Part shown: piece by piece, positions 27,478-35,086 of the stretch | Position numbering within the stretch: the first letter of the stretch is position 1 | Layout: every line of letters starts with the position of its first letter | Origin: Desmonostoc muscorum FACHB-395 | GTDB taxonomy: Bacteria; Cyanobacteriota; Cyanobacteriia; Cyanobacteriales; Nostocaceae | Length of the DNA stretch: 64,000 bases | Assembly: GCF_014698035.1 (NCBI RefSeq) | Contig: NZ_JACJSF010000013.1 | Coordinates: 62,001-126,000, forward strand | Direction of reading: 5' to 3' | Translations under genes and position numbers: made by a program | The notes under the pieces: generated by a model | The model's input: the letters and a program-made list of their open reading frames with translations, nothing else | The model's database searches: none | Told to the model about the DNA's origin: nothing

Positions 27478-28649
27478 CTCTTCTCCAGAAGATTTTATTA
27501 GGATTCCTCGTCTGTCTCTATTAGGGAGATACAGACGAAGCTTCGCGCGAACTTATGGAATAGTACTCGGTCAGAATTAGCTAATGTGTTTTACTTTTGC
27601 CTATTTGATGATTCTTAACCACGCAAAAATTGCTGAGGTAAGAAAACCTCAAGCTGAGAGGTTTAGCGGATACTTTTCGATTATACGCAAAATTACAGAA
27701 TATTTTCTTAATAAATTCACCATAACTTTATATAAAAAGATCAGATGATGATTTAAAACAGTATCGGCTTGAACTATGTATGCTTGGAGATTTTAAAGAT
27801 ACTAAATAAACAAGTAATTCAAGTTATTAACTGTTAAATTTTGTACTGAAGTTTACGTGCTTAATCTAATTTAGACACACTCTTTATTAGTTGTACAGAC
27901 ACGATTGTTTAGGTTAAACCAAGAGATTATTTTTGATATATTCCTGAAAAGAAGTAGCTTTTCATCTTTTGTCCAAGGCTATCTACTACTTTAGTATAGC
28001 GCGATGTCTATGACAGGCTACACCTATGCAGAAATTTGTTTCTAGATTATTTATTGAAGTTTAATGTCAATACGCTTGGGTTAAGGTTAAAAATTAAAAC
28101 TGGCGTAGGTTGGCCCGTATTTCTCACAAAGTCTGATAGAAATCAGGTATAAAACTGCTAAAAGCTATATGTGACAAGCATTTGAGTAATTACAAAGTAT
28201 AAACCACTACTAACATGTCAATGCTAAAACATTGGGTTCAAAAATATAGAAAGTCGTAAACAAAATTATTTTATGATTGCTCAACCCAACAAATTAAGCT
28301 TGCTGCGCTACTACTGGTCTATCGCATTAATTTTGCTAGGTTTATAGTGAGCGATTTATCGCTCAAATCAAGGACTAAAGTCCTTACTACGAACTTTTAT
28401 AAACCTTCAGAATTAATGAGACAGACCACTACTACTATTCTTCTTAACTGAAACGTATTCAGTTTAATACAACCAAAAGCTTGAGAATAATTTCATTTAA
28501 GCTTTGTTAAATTAGACCATTGATGCCTATTAATTTTATCTACGATCAATTTTATTTTTAATCACATCTATTAAAATATTTATCTATCTAAAGGGGGTTG
28601 AAATAATTTCTATGTTATCAATATATATCAGTACCAGATTTTATAATTA
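27478..28649. other. A/T-rich gap, no gene seen
   Basis: The first 1.2 kb of the long gene-free region upstream of the sRNA-like array. Apart from the MITE at 28310-28434, it holds only low-complexity A/T-rich sequence and one ATACGCTTGGGTTA motif near 28069, also found near 60676 and, reversed, near 30196. No open frame with a plausible start was found on either strand. Confidence 0.6.
28310..28434. mobile_element. MITE with terminal inverted repeats, copy 1
   Basis: The left end ACTACTGGTCTATCGCATTA (28310-28329, continuing ATTTT) is mirrored by the right end 28409-28434 (AGAATTAATGAGACAGACCA and on). Inside are the AGTGAGCGATTTATCGCTC and AGGACTAAAGTCCTTACTAC palindromes. It is about 125 bp with no coding capacity. 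Copy 2, with the same ends, is at 60516-60639. Its mobilising transposase is not in the window. Confidence 0.75.
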
Positions 28650-28760
28650 TTGTACACATCCTAGAGGAAGATGACCAGAATTAAGAGTAGCTCTAAATTA
28701 ATTTTGGTGTGTCGAATAACTGCTTTCAATGAAGGTTTAGCTGAGTGCTAAACCTTTTTT
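28650..28760 (+). ncRNA. sRNA-like array unit A
   Basis: Conserved 5' block TCCTAGAGGAAGATGACC (28659-28676), second block CTCTAAATTAATTTTGG, and a terminator hairpin GGTTTAGC/GCTAAACC (28734-28754) followed by six T. No open frame. It shares its 5' part, but not its hairpin sequence, with units B, D, E and F. Transcription is inferred, not shown. Confidence 0.45.
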
Positions 28761-28779
28761 CATGCCTATCGTTAGAGTA

Positions 28780-28887
28780 TGTCAACACACTCTAGACAGA
28801 TGAACTGAAATCAAAGTAATTATAAATTAGCAAGGTATGGTAAACACTTGGTATATATAGGGCATGGCTAAAAGCCATGCCTTTTTT
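28780..28887 (+). ncRNA. sRNA-like array unit B
   Basis: It begins 20 bases after unit A. It has TCTAGACAGATGAACT (28791-28806), the 14-base block CTTGGTATATATAG (28847-28860) identical in unit E, and the hairpin GGCATGGCT-AAA-AGCCATGCC (28861-28881) followed by six T. This is a strong terminator shape. Confidence 0.48.
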
Positions 28888-29243
28888 GTGACTGGCACTA
28901 ACCAACTGAAACATACAGTTAATGAGGCAAAAAATAGCCCATATATGCTATCGCGTATCCTCTCTAAGGCATCGGCGAGGATCTACAAGTTCTTCAACGG
29001 AGTACTCGCAAGATATTGCCCCTAGATTTCGTACTTGATGTATGAGTATTAATCAAAAGTTACTTTCAAAATATCCTCTAACTTCCTAATAATAATATAT
29101 CCATATCATATTAAACATTGTTTAACATGATCCTAAAGAAATAGAAAAGCTCATCAAAATATGCCTATTGGTGTTATTAAATACTATATATCAATAGAAC
29201 AAGCAACAAAAAACCATCAATACCATATATAGATCAATATTCG

Positions 29244-29351
29244 TATCATTCTATAGATAGTAGAAATAACTATTTTACAAAGTTATTATTCAGCCTGTTA
29301 ATGCCTGAAAAACGTGTATGCACCCTGGATATTCTTCCAGGGTCTTTTTTT
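29244..29351 (+). ncRNA. sRNA-like array unit C, divergent
   Basis: A weak match to the conserved block (CTATAGATAGTAGAAATAAC at 29251) precedes a hairpin CCCTGGA/TCCAGGG (29323-29342) with seven T. It is the least similar of the units with a recognisable block and may be unrelated. Confidence 0.35.
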
Positions 29352-29597
29352 GAAAAATTATAAGTAAAAGATAGACTTTCGTCAGATTAGAAGTAAATTG
29401 ATGGGCGATATTTTTATACACTGGTTGAGCAGAAAAAATATAGAGGGGATATATCAGAATCTATCTTGGTGATTAGAGTCTTTAGCCTAATCCAGAAATC
29501 TTTAAACAGGATTAACTTTAGGTAGATTTTTTGTGTATTTTTTCAAAAAATTAGTTAAGATTTTTATCAAATTATGAAATACCAAATTTCTGAATAT

Positions 29598-29711
29598 TTA
29601 TACACATCCTCTAGGATGATGAACTGTAGTACAGAGTAGAACTAAATTAATTTTGTACGTTGTTAAGCACAGCAATTATTGAGGTTTGGTTCACAGCCAA
29701 ACCTTTTTTTT
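29598..29711 (+). ncRNA. sRNA-like array unit D
   Basis: Conserved block TCCTCTAGGATGATGAACT (29607-29625), second block ACTAAATTAATTTTG, and hairpin GGTTTGG/CCAAACC (29683-29703) followed by eight T. Similarity to unit E also continues upstream (TTTCTGAATATTTATACAC against TTTCAGAATATTTGGATAC), as a conserved promoter would. Confidence 0.48.
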
Positions 29712-29750
29712 ACGAGTAACCAGGAAGTGTACTATCAGATTTCAGAATAT

Positions 29751-29860
29751 TTGGATACAGTCTATAGGAAGATGAACTAAAGTAAGAGTCAGTCTAAATT
29801 AATCTTGGTGTAGTAAATGCTTGGTATATATAGAGGCTTGGTTTAACCAAGCCTTTTATT
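29751..29860 (+). ncRNA. sRNA-like array unit E
   Basis: Block TCTATAGGAAGATGAACT (29761-29778) is identical to unit F. It is followed by GTCTAAATTAATCTTGG, CTTGGTATATATAG (identical to unit B) and the hairpin GGCTTGG/CCAAGCC (29835-29853) with TTTT. Unit E therefore looks like a mosaic of the B and F types. Confidence 0.48.
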
Positions 29861-29881
29861 ATGTACAAGTCTTCAAGAATT

Positions 29882-29992
29882 TTGGATACAGTCTATAGGA
29901 AGATGAACTGCTAAAAAAGTCAGTCTAAATTAATCTGAAATGTCTACTTAAGCACTAAATCTATAGGTTTAGCACTGAGCTAAACCTATTTT
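29882..29992 (+). ncRNA. sRNA-like array unit F
   Basis: It shares 27 of its first 28 positions with unit E, including TTGGATACAGTCTATAGGAA, and the block CAGTCTAAATTAATCT. The middle then diverges and it ends in an 11-bp stem ATAGGTTTAGC/GCTAAACCTAT (29963-29989) followed by TTTTC. The stem core equals that of unit A (GGTTTAGC). Confidence 0.48.
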
Positions 29993-30135
29993 CTGATCGA
30001 GTGAAGAGAAAGGAGCGATGCCGATAGCGTACCCCTGCGGAGGCAGGCTACGCTGGGCAGTTTCATACGAAAAAAGAAAAATACATAAAGTATTTATTAG
30101 ACATCTCCAGAAATTAAATATGCGTTATCCAGAAT

Positions 30136-30172
30136 CCTTGTAGAGACGTAGCACTGCTACGTCTCTACACTC
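30136..30172. repeat. GTAGAGACG palindrome
   Basis: CTTGTAGAGACGTAGCACTG is followed by its inverse CTACGTCTCTAC. The same family occurs at 4400-4430, inside 8309-8442 and at 49089-49121 (with a GTTGCAATGCAAC centre). Confidence 0.7.
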
Positions 30173-30337
30173 ATTTTCGGAGAAGGGCTTTCTGGCTTAT
30201 CCCAAGCGTATTGGGATAAAACTAAAACTGGATCTAACTTGTGTGTACACCGTAGCATTGATGACACTGGGTAAATTCCATCTAATTAATTGCAAAATAA
30301 GCATCAAACCTATGCGTTAATTGCATTGGTACGGATT

Positions 30338-30417
30338 TATAATAGCTTCACAGATGCGATTCTAAATGTTAGGGAATAAAGATGGATACCCCTGGCGTTG
30401 ACCAGGGGCTTTTTATT
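30338..30417 (+). ncRNA. sRNA-like unit G next to the rtcB 3' end
   Basis: A consensus -10 box TATAAT (30338-30343) is followed 45 bases later by hairpin CCCCTGG/CCAGGGG (30389-30408) with CTTTTTATTT. The T-tract is on the plus strand only, so the hairpin stops plus-strand transcripts and not rtcB, which is read from the other strand. The conserved A-F block is absent. A short RNA of about 65-70 nt is plausible. Confidence 0.4.
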
Positions 30418-30423
30418 TAGGGG

Positions 30424-31863
30424 CTACGCTTTAAACGTCAATACCGGACTCAATCGCGCCACAACGTCCACCATTTCTGCCTCAACCTGCACATCAATTA
30501 CAGACTGAATCGGTTTATAGGCGGCTGGTGCTTCTTCAATGCGGCGTTCTTCACGCAAGGTAATGCAGTCTATCCCGGTTAATCCCAGTTCTGCCTCATT
30601 TTGAGATGCACCTCTGCGATTGAGGTCGAAGCGAGAACGAATTCTTCCCGCGCCGTGTGAGGCCGAATTACAAAAGGCTGGATTGCCTTTACCCACCATC
30701 AGATAAGAATAAGCACCCATTGAACCAGGGATAATCACTGGTTGCCCTGCATGGGCTGGACAAGCGCCCTTGCGTGTTACCCATCCTTTACCTTCCGGCA
30801 AGGTGATATTATGCGGCAAATCATAAACTAGAGGTGCTTCCACATCTTTATATACTTCTCGCAAACGCAGACGTAGCAGTTCTGCTAATAGCAGGCGATT
30901 AATAAAAGCATAGTTAGCAGCAGTTGCCTCAGCTTGCAGGTAACTGGCGACTAATTCTGGGTGAGAATGGGTAGAGAGAGGAAAAATCTGAGAATCAGGG
31001 TACTTCAGACCTTTTTGCCAAGTCGCCTTAGCTTTATCTCGCCATATTCCCCCGATATACTTACCCACGTTTCGAGAACCAGAGTGAATCATAAAAGCCA
31101 GTTGTCCCTCGCGCACTCCCCAAGCGTGGGCAAGTGGGCGATTTTCGACTTTATCAACTCGCTGCACTTCTACAAAATGATTGCCGCCGCCAATGGTTGC
31201 CAGTCCGCCATCGCGTACCATTCCAGCATCGGTAACCAATTCTTCAGGTGCAAGTTTCCAGTCACCATCCATTGAACCACCTAAGAAGATGCGATCGCTC
31301 TCTTGAGCAAGTTGCTGCAAATCTGATTTGATTACACTCCCCGTAGGCCGATCTAGCATGGCATCCAGCCAACCGGGAATTCCGTATTGAAATAGCGATC
31401 GCATTGCCTCAGCAGTCATTGTCACATCACGCGTACCAAAGAAGTAATCCCCCTTCATTTTTTCGACGAATTGGTCGCGCTTTGCCATGAATTCGTCGAT
31501 TGTCAAATCAACAACGTGCAGGCGCATTCCACAATTGATGTCAGAATCGATAGCGCCAGGGATAACCTGACCCACTGTTTCGACAATTGAACCAATGGCA
31601 ACACCCGCATCACCTGGGTGAAAGTCAGGGGTAGCACAGGCACGGCAAACGCATCCACCAGATGGATGGCGGACGCTTGCCAAATTCGCTAGCTGCTTCA
31701 GTGCCTTAGCTTCTACGGGGAAGCCTTCTGGCAGTAGCACTTCTGCTACAGGGGCATCAAGAGAATTGAGTAAACGGACAGAATAAGTGCGATTATCGTA
31801 AGTTACATCCAAACCCTGCCGCTCTAAAGCACGCAGGAGACGTTTTAAATTTTTTGGCTGCAT
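30424..31863 (-). CDS. rtcB: RtcB-family RNA ligase
   Basis: A 479-residue member of the RtcB family, which joins RNA ends (3'-phosphate or 2',3'-cyclic phosphate to 5'-OH) using GTP and manganese. Conserved elements: Cys111 in DINCGMR, GGGNHFVEV, MIHSGSRNVG, VIIPGSMGAYSYLMVGKG and SASHGAGR with the histidine expected to carry GMP. An unusual feature is a cysteine cluster, GGCVCRACATPDFHPGD (CxCxxC at 71-76), where typical RtcB proteins have a short loop before the first metal-binding residues. No rtcA or archease gene is adjacent. Its 3' end faces the sRNA-like array. Confidence 0.88.
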   Translation of the reverse strand: MQPKNLKRLLRALERQGLDVTYDNRTYSVRLLNSLDAPVAEVLLPEGFPVEAKALKQLANLASVRHPSGGCVCRACATPDFHPGDAGVAIGSIVETVGQVIPGAIDSDINCGMRLHVVDLTIDEFMAKRDQFVEKMKGDYFFGTRDVTMTAEAMRSLFQYGIPGWLDAMLDRPTGSVIKSDLQQLAQESDRIFLGGSMDGDWKLAPEELVTDAGMVRDGGLATIGGGNHFVEVQRVDKVENRPLAHAWGVREGQLAFMIHSGSRNVGKYIGGIWRDKAKATWQKGLKYPDSQIFPLSTHSHPELVASYLQAEATAANYAFINRLLLAELLRLRLREVYKDVEAPLVYDLPHNITLPEGKGWVTRKGACPAHAGQPVIIPGSMGAYSYLMVGKGNPAFCNSASHGAGRIRSRFDLNRRGASQNEAELGLTGIDCITLREERRIEEAPAAYKPIQSVIDVQVEAEMVDVVARLSPVLTFKA

Positions 31864-32117
31864 GAAAACTCCAAATTGAGCCTTAAAAAAGACTCTTGGT
31901 TGTGAAGAGAGTAGGAGACTTGGGTTCAGCAGCCGCGTCTCAAGTGGTGCGGAGGGTTATTTCCCCAGAATTGTGGGGAAAACAACAGGTTATATAGCTT
32001 TGATAACACACACTTGCATTGGAAAACAAGTGTTTTGTAGTATTTTGTATTCTTTGCATTTTATATACTACATCTGTAAAGAAAATTGAACTTTAGCTAA
32101 AAACTTTTAAAATTCTC

Positions 32118-32149
32118 TAGACTCTCCAGCCGGCTAGAGAGTCTAGTAT
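32118..32149 (+). promoter_or_regulatory. MerR-type stretched promoter and operator of the copper genes
   Basis: A 30-bp dyad at 32117-32146 (CTAGACTCTCCAGCC and its mirror GGCTAGAGAGTCTAG) has only one mismatched pair. It overlaps -35 TAGACT (32118-32123) and -10 TAGTAT (32144-32149), separated by exactly 20 bases. A palindromic 19-20-bp spacer is the hallmark of promoters activated by MerR-family metal sensors such as CueR and ZntR. It lies about 100 bases upstream of the metallochaperone gene. No merR gene is in the window. Confidence 0.75.
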
Positions 32150-32252
32150 GAATTCAAGGGGACTCTCAACCAGAAATTTCTGATTGTTGACGGTTATCCT
32201 TCAGTCATCCAACTTGGTTTGGCTAGGTTGTTTATTTTTATCCCGTAAATCT

Positions 32253-32447
32253 ATGACTCTCCAACTCACAGTTCCCAATATGTCTTGTTCTGTTTGTGCA
32301 AGCACCATCACCAAAACACTTCAAGCAGTCGATGCCAATGCAAGCGTTCAGGCTGATCCAACAACCAAGCTTGTCAGTGTAGAAACTCAAGCATCAGAAA
32401 CAGAAATTAAGGAAGCGTTGGCTGCTGCTGGCTATCCAGTTGCTTAA
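32253..32447 (+). CDS. CopZ-like copper chaperone (HMA domain)
   Basis: A 64-residue single HMA domain with the full metal site MSCSVC (residues 10-15 in PNMSCSVCASTI) and the closing AAAGYPVA. It binds Cu(I) by family precedent and hands it to P-type ATPases. A frame extension upstream to 32184 is rejected because the domain starts at MTLQLTV. It lies 49 bases before the ATPase gene and shares the MerR-type promoter, so co-expression is likely. Confidence 0.88.
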   Translation: MTLQLTVPNMSCSVCASTITKTLQAVDANASVQADPTTKLVSVETQASETEIKEALAAAGYPVA

Positions 32448-32496
32448 TCTTTAAAGATCCTCCCACATCAATCACAGGGGTTCGGTTCATCTAGTT

Positions 32497-34836
32497 ATGG
32501 ATACTCTCACACTCAAACTTCGAGGTATGAGTTGCGCTGGTTGCGCCAACAACATCGAAAAGGCAATTCGCTCTGTTCCTGGGGTGATTGACTGCAACGT
32601 TAACTTTGGAGCAGAACAAGCCGCCATCAGGTACGATCGCTCTCTAGCAGATTTAGAGAAAATTCAAACTGCGATCGCAGCTGCGGGATATTCTTCTGAC
32701 TCACTCCAGGAAGAATTGCTCTCTGAAGAAGATGATGCCGAAAAAGCGAGTAGACAAGCATTACAACGCGAACTTTTCCTCAAGGTAATTGTGGGAGGTG
32801 TAATTAGCATTTTCCTCTTTTTAGGGTCGTTGCCCATGATGACTGGGCTAAACTTCCCCTTAATTCCCAGCTTCTTGCAAAATCCTTGGGTACAGTTAGC
32901 GCTGACAACACCTGTCATTTTCTGGTGTGGTGGATCTTTTTACCGCAATGGCTGGAAATCCCTCAAGCGCCATACGGCGACAATGGACACGCTGATTGCT
33001 TTGGGTACAAGTGCAGCGTATATATATTCTTTGTTTGTCACTGTTTTCCCGAAATTTTTTATTGCCCAGGGCTTGATACCTCATGTTTATTATGAAGTTG
33101 CAGCCATTGTTATTACCTTAATTTTATTGGGGCGGTTATTGGAAAATCGCGCTAGGGGACAAACTTCTGAAGCCATCCGCAAACTGATCGGATTGCAAGC
33201 CAGAGATGCCAGAGTTATTCGTGATGGTAGAGAAATTGATGTTCCCATCGCCGAAGTCAGAATCAACGATGTGATTTTGGTACGTCCTGGTGAAAAGATT
33301 CCAGTCGATGGCGAGGTGATTGCAGGCGCTTCGACGGTAGATGAAGCGATGGTGACTGGTGAAAGTTTGCCAGTCAAAAAGCAGCCAGGAGATGAGGTGA
33401 TTGGGGCGACGATTAACGGTGCGGGTGCATTTCAGTTTCGGGTGACACGAGTCGGAAATGATACGTTTTTGGCTCAAATCGTCAAATTAGTGCAACAAGC
33501 CCAAGGTTCTAAAGCACCAATTCAGCGCTTGGCAGATCAAGTGACAGGATGGTTTGTACCAGCTGTAATTGCGATCGCGATCGCCACTTTCGTCATTTGG
33601 TTTAATTTCACTGGCAACCTCACCCTCGCAACAATGACAACGGTGGGTGTACTAATTATCGCTTGTCCCTGTGCTTTAGGTTTAGCTACCCCCACATCTG
33701 TAATGGTGGGAACCGGCAAAGGTGCAGAAAATGGCATCTTGATTAAGGGTGCGGACAGCTTAGAACTAGCACACAAAATTCAAACCATCGTTTTAGATAA
33801 AACTGGCACTTTGACTCAGGGGAAACCAACAGTTACAGACTTTGTGACTCTTAACGGTACAGCTAATGGGAATGAAATCAAGCTTTTACAGTTAGCAGCA
33901 ACAGTGGAACGGAATTCTGAGCATCCTTTAGCTGAAGCGGTGGTGAAATACGCCCAGTCTCAAGAGGTGAGTTTAACAGAGGCACAGAACTTTCAGGCTA
34001 ATGCAGGTAGTGGTGTCCAAGCAGTTGTTTCAAGTCAGCTTGTGCAAATTGGTACACAACGCTGGTTAACAGAACTTGGAATTAACACCATGACTCTTCA
34101 GCAGTATAAAGATGCCTGGGAAACTGCTGGTAAAACAGTAATTTTGATTGCTGTAGATGGGGAACTACAAGGAATAATGGGTATTGCCGATGCCCTGAAA
34201 CCTTCATCAGCAGCAGTGGTGAAAGCCTTACAGAAGTTAGGTTTAGAAGTAGTGATGCTTACTGGAGACAATCGGAAAACGGCTGATGCGATCGCAGCAG
34301 AAGTTGGCATTGAGCGAATCTTCGCCGAAGTGCGTCCAGATCAAAAGGCGGCGATTATCCAATCTCTACAAGGGGAGCAGAGGGGCAGGGGTGCAAACGT
34401 GCAGAGGGGCAGAGGAGTAAGGGGAGAGAATTCTCGTAAATTCTCACTCAAAACTCAGCACTCAATTGTCGCAATGGTAGGTGATGGGATAAATGATGCA
34501 CCAGCCCTAGCACAGGCTGATGTGGGAATTGCTATTGGTACGGGAACAGATGTTGCGATCGCAGCTAGCGATATCACCCTAATTTCTGGAGATTTGCAAG
34601 GCATTGTCACAGCAATTCAACTCAGCCATGCCACCATCAACAATATCAAGCAAAATCTCTTCTTTGCCTTTATTTACAACGTCATTGGTATTCCTATTGC
34701 GGCTGGAATTTTGTTCCCTATATTTGGTTGGTTACTCAATCCAATTATCGCCGGGGCTGCGATGGCTCTTTCTTCGCTCTCTGTTGTTAGCAATGCCCTC
34801 AGATTGCGTAACTTTCAACCAAAAGCTACTTCATAA
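32497..34836 (+). CDS. copA: copper-translocating P1B-type ATPase
   Basis: A 779-residue inner- or thylakoid-membrane pump. An N-terminal HMA domain has Cys13 and Cys16 (GMSCAGC). The membrane CPC is at 390-392 ([13 protein letters not shown]), phosphorylated Asp434 is in DKTGT, TGES is in the actuator domain, SEHPLAEA is the nucleotide-domain SEHP, and [12 protein letters not shown] is in the P domain. The C-terminal membrane pair has [11 protein letters not shown] and [15 protein letters not shown]. Just before the GDGIND motif is an in-frame insertion of about 32 residues (around 625-656), encoded by purine-rich repeat DNA. Export and thylakoid-supply roles (PacS/CtaA) cannot be separated by sequence alone. 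Confidence 0.92.
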   Translation: MDTLTLKLRGMSCAGCANNIEKAIRSVPGVIDCNVNFGAEQAAIRYDRSLADLEKIQTAIAAAGYSSDSLQEELLSEEDDAEKASRQALQRELFLKVIVGGVISIFLFLGSLPMMTGLNFPLIPSFLQNPWVQLALTTPVIFWCGGSFYRNGWKSLKRHTATMDTLIALGTSAAYIYSLFVTVFPKFFIAQGLIPHVYYEVAAIVITLILLGRLLENRARGQTSEAIRKLIGLQARDARVIRDGREIDVPIAEVRINDVILVRPGEKIPVDGEVIAGASTVDEAMVTGESLPVKKQPGDEVIGATINGAGAFQFRVTRVGNDTFLAQIVKLVQQAQGSKAPIQRLADQVTGWFVPAVIAIAIATFVIWFNFTGNLTLATMTTVGVLIIACPCALGLATPTSVMVGTGKGAENGILIKGADSLELAHKIQTIVLDKTGTLTQGKPTVTDFVTLNGTANGNEIKLLQLAATVERNSEHPLAEAVVKYAQSQEVSLTEAQNFQANAGSGVQAVVSSQLVQIGTQRWLTELGINTMTLQQYKDAWETAGKTVILIAVDGELQGIMGIADALKPSSAAVVKALQKLGLEVVMLTGDNRKTADAIAAEVGIERIFAEVRPDQKAAIIQSLQGEQRGRGANVQRGRGVRGENSRKFSLKTQHSIVAMVGDGINDAPALAQADVGIAIGTGTDVAIAASDITLISGDLQGIVTAIQLSHATINNIKQNLFFAFIYNVIGIPIAAGILFPIFGWLLNPIIAGAAMALSSLSVVSNALRLRNFQPKATS
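34369..34464. repeat. purine-rich low-complexity insertion inside the copper ATPase gene
   Basis: Tandem GGGGAGCAGAGGGGCAGGGG-type sequence followed by AATTCTCACTCAAAACTCAG interrupts the codons between SLQ and IVAMVGDG, where ATPases of this family normally have only a few residues. The same purine-rich family is inserted in the 1331-residue protein gene at 57503-57600. Confidence 0.75.
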
Positions 34837-34855
34837 TTGCAGGTTAAATTAGGAA

Positions 34856-35083
34856 ATGTTCAGTAAAAAAATGCTTTGGGGAAGCCTTACAGCTTTAGCG
34901 CTTCTCGCCGGGACACCAAGTGCAACATTAGCAGAAATGCCAGCCCACTCGTCAGAGCAAACTACCCAATTTAACCATATAGAGCAACCATTGGGCTTGA
35001 AAGTTGGTGTTGCGATCGCTGGTTTAGCCTTTATTGGACTAGAGTTGTGGTGGTTCCTTCTCTATAAAAGCCCTGATTCTTGA
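34856..35083 (+). CDS. small secreted/membrane protein of the copper gene group
   Basis: A 75-residue protein of unknown function: a signal peptide ending near LAEMPA, a short hydrophilic stretch with His (MPAHSSEQTTQFNHIEQP) and a C-terminal membrane segment (VGVAIAGLAFIGLELWWFLL). It begins 19 bases after the ATPase stop codon, so it is probably co-transcribed and may take part in copper handling. Two histidines and methionines could bind metal, but there is no recognised motif. Confidence 0.72.
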   Translation: MFSKKMLWGSLTALALLAGTPSATLAEMPAHSSEQTTQFNHIEQPLGLKVGVAIAGLAFIGLELWWFLLYKSPDS

Positions 35084-35086
35084 AAT

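Noticed and set aside
28650-29992. CRISPR array
   Set aside because: Repeats are about 110-150 bases or more apart, not identical, and each is followed by a terminator-like hairpin; there are no uniform spacers and no cas genes.
28650-29992. Calling the array NsiR1
   Set aside because: The architecture is similar, but I cannot compare sequences here and hetF, the neighbour of NsiR1, is not in the window.
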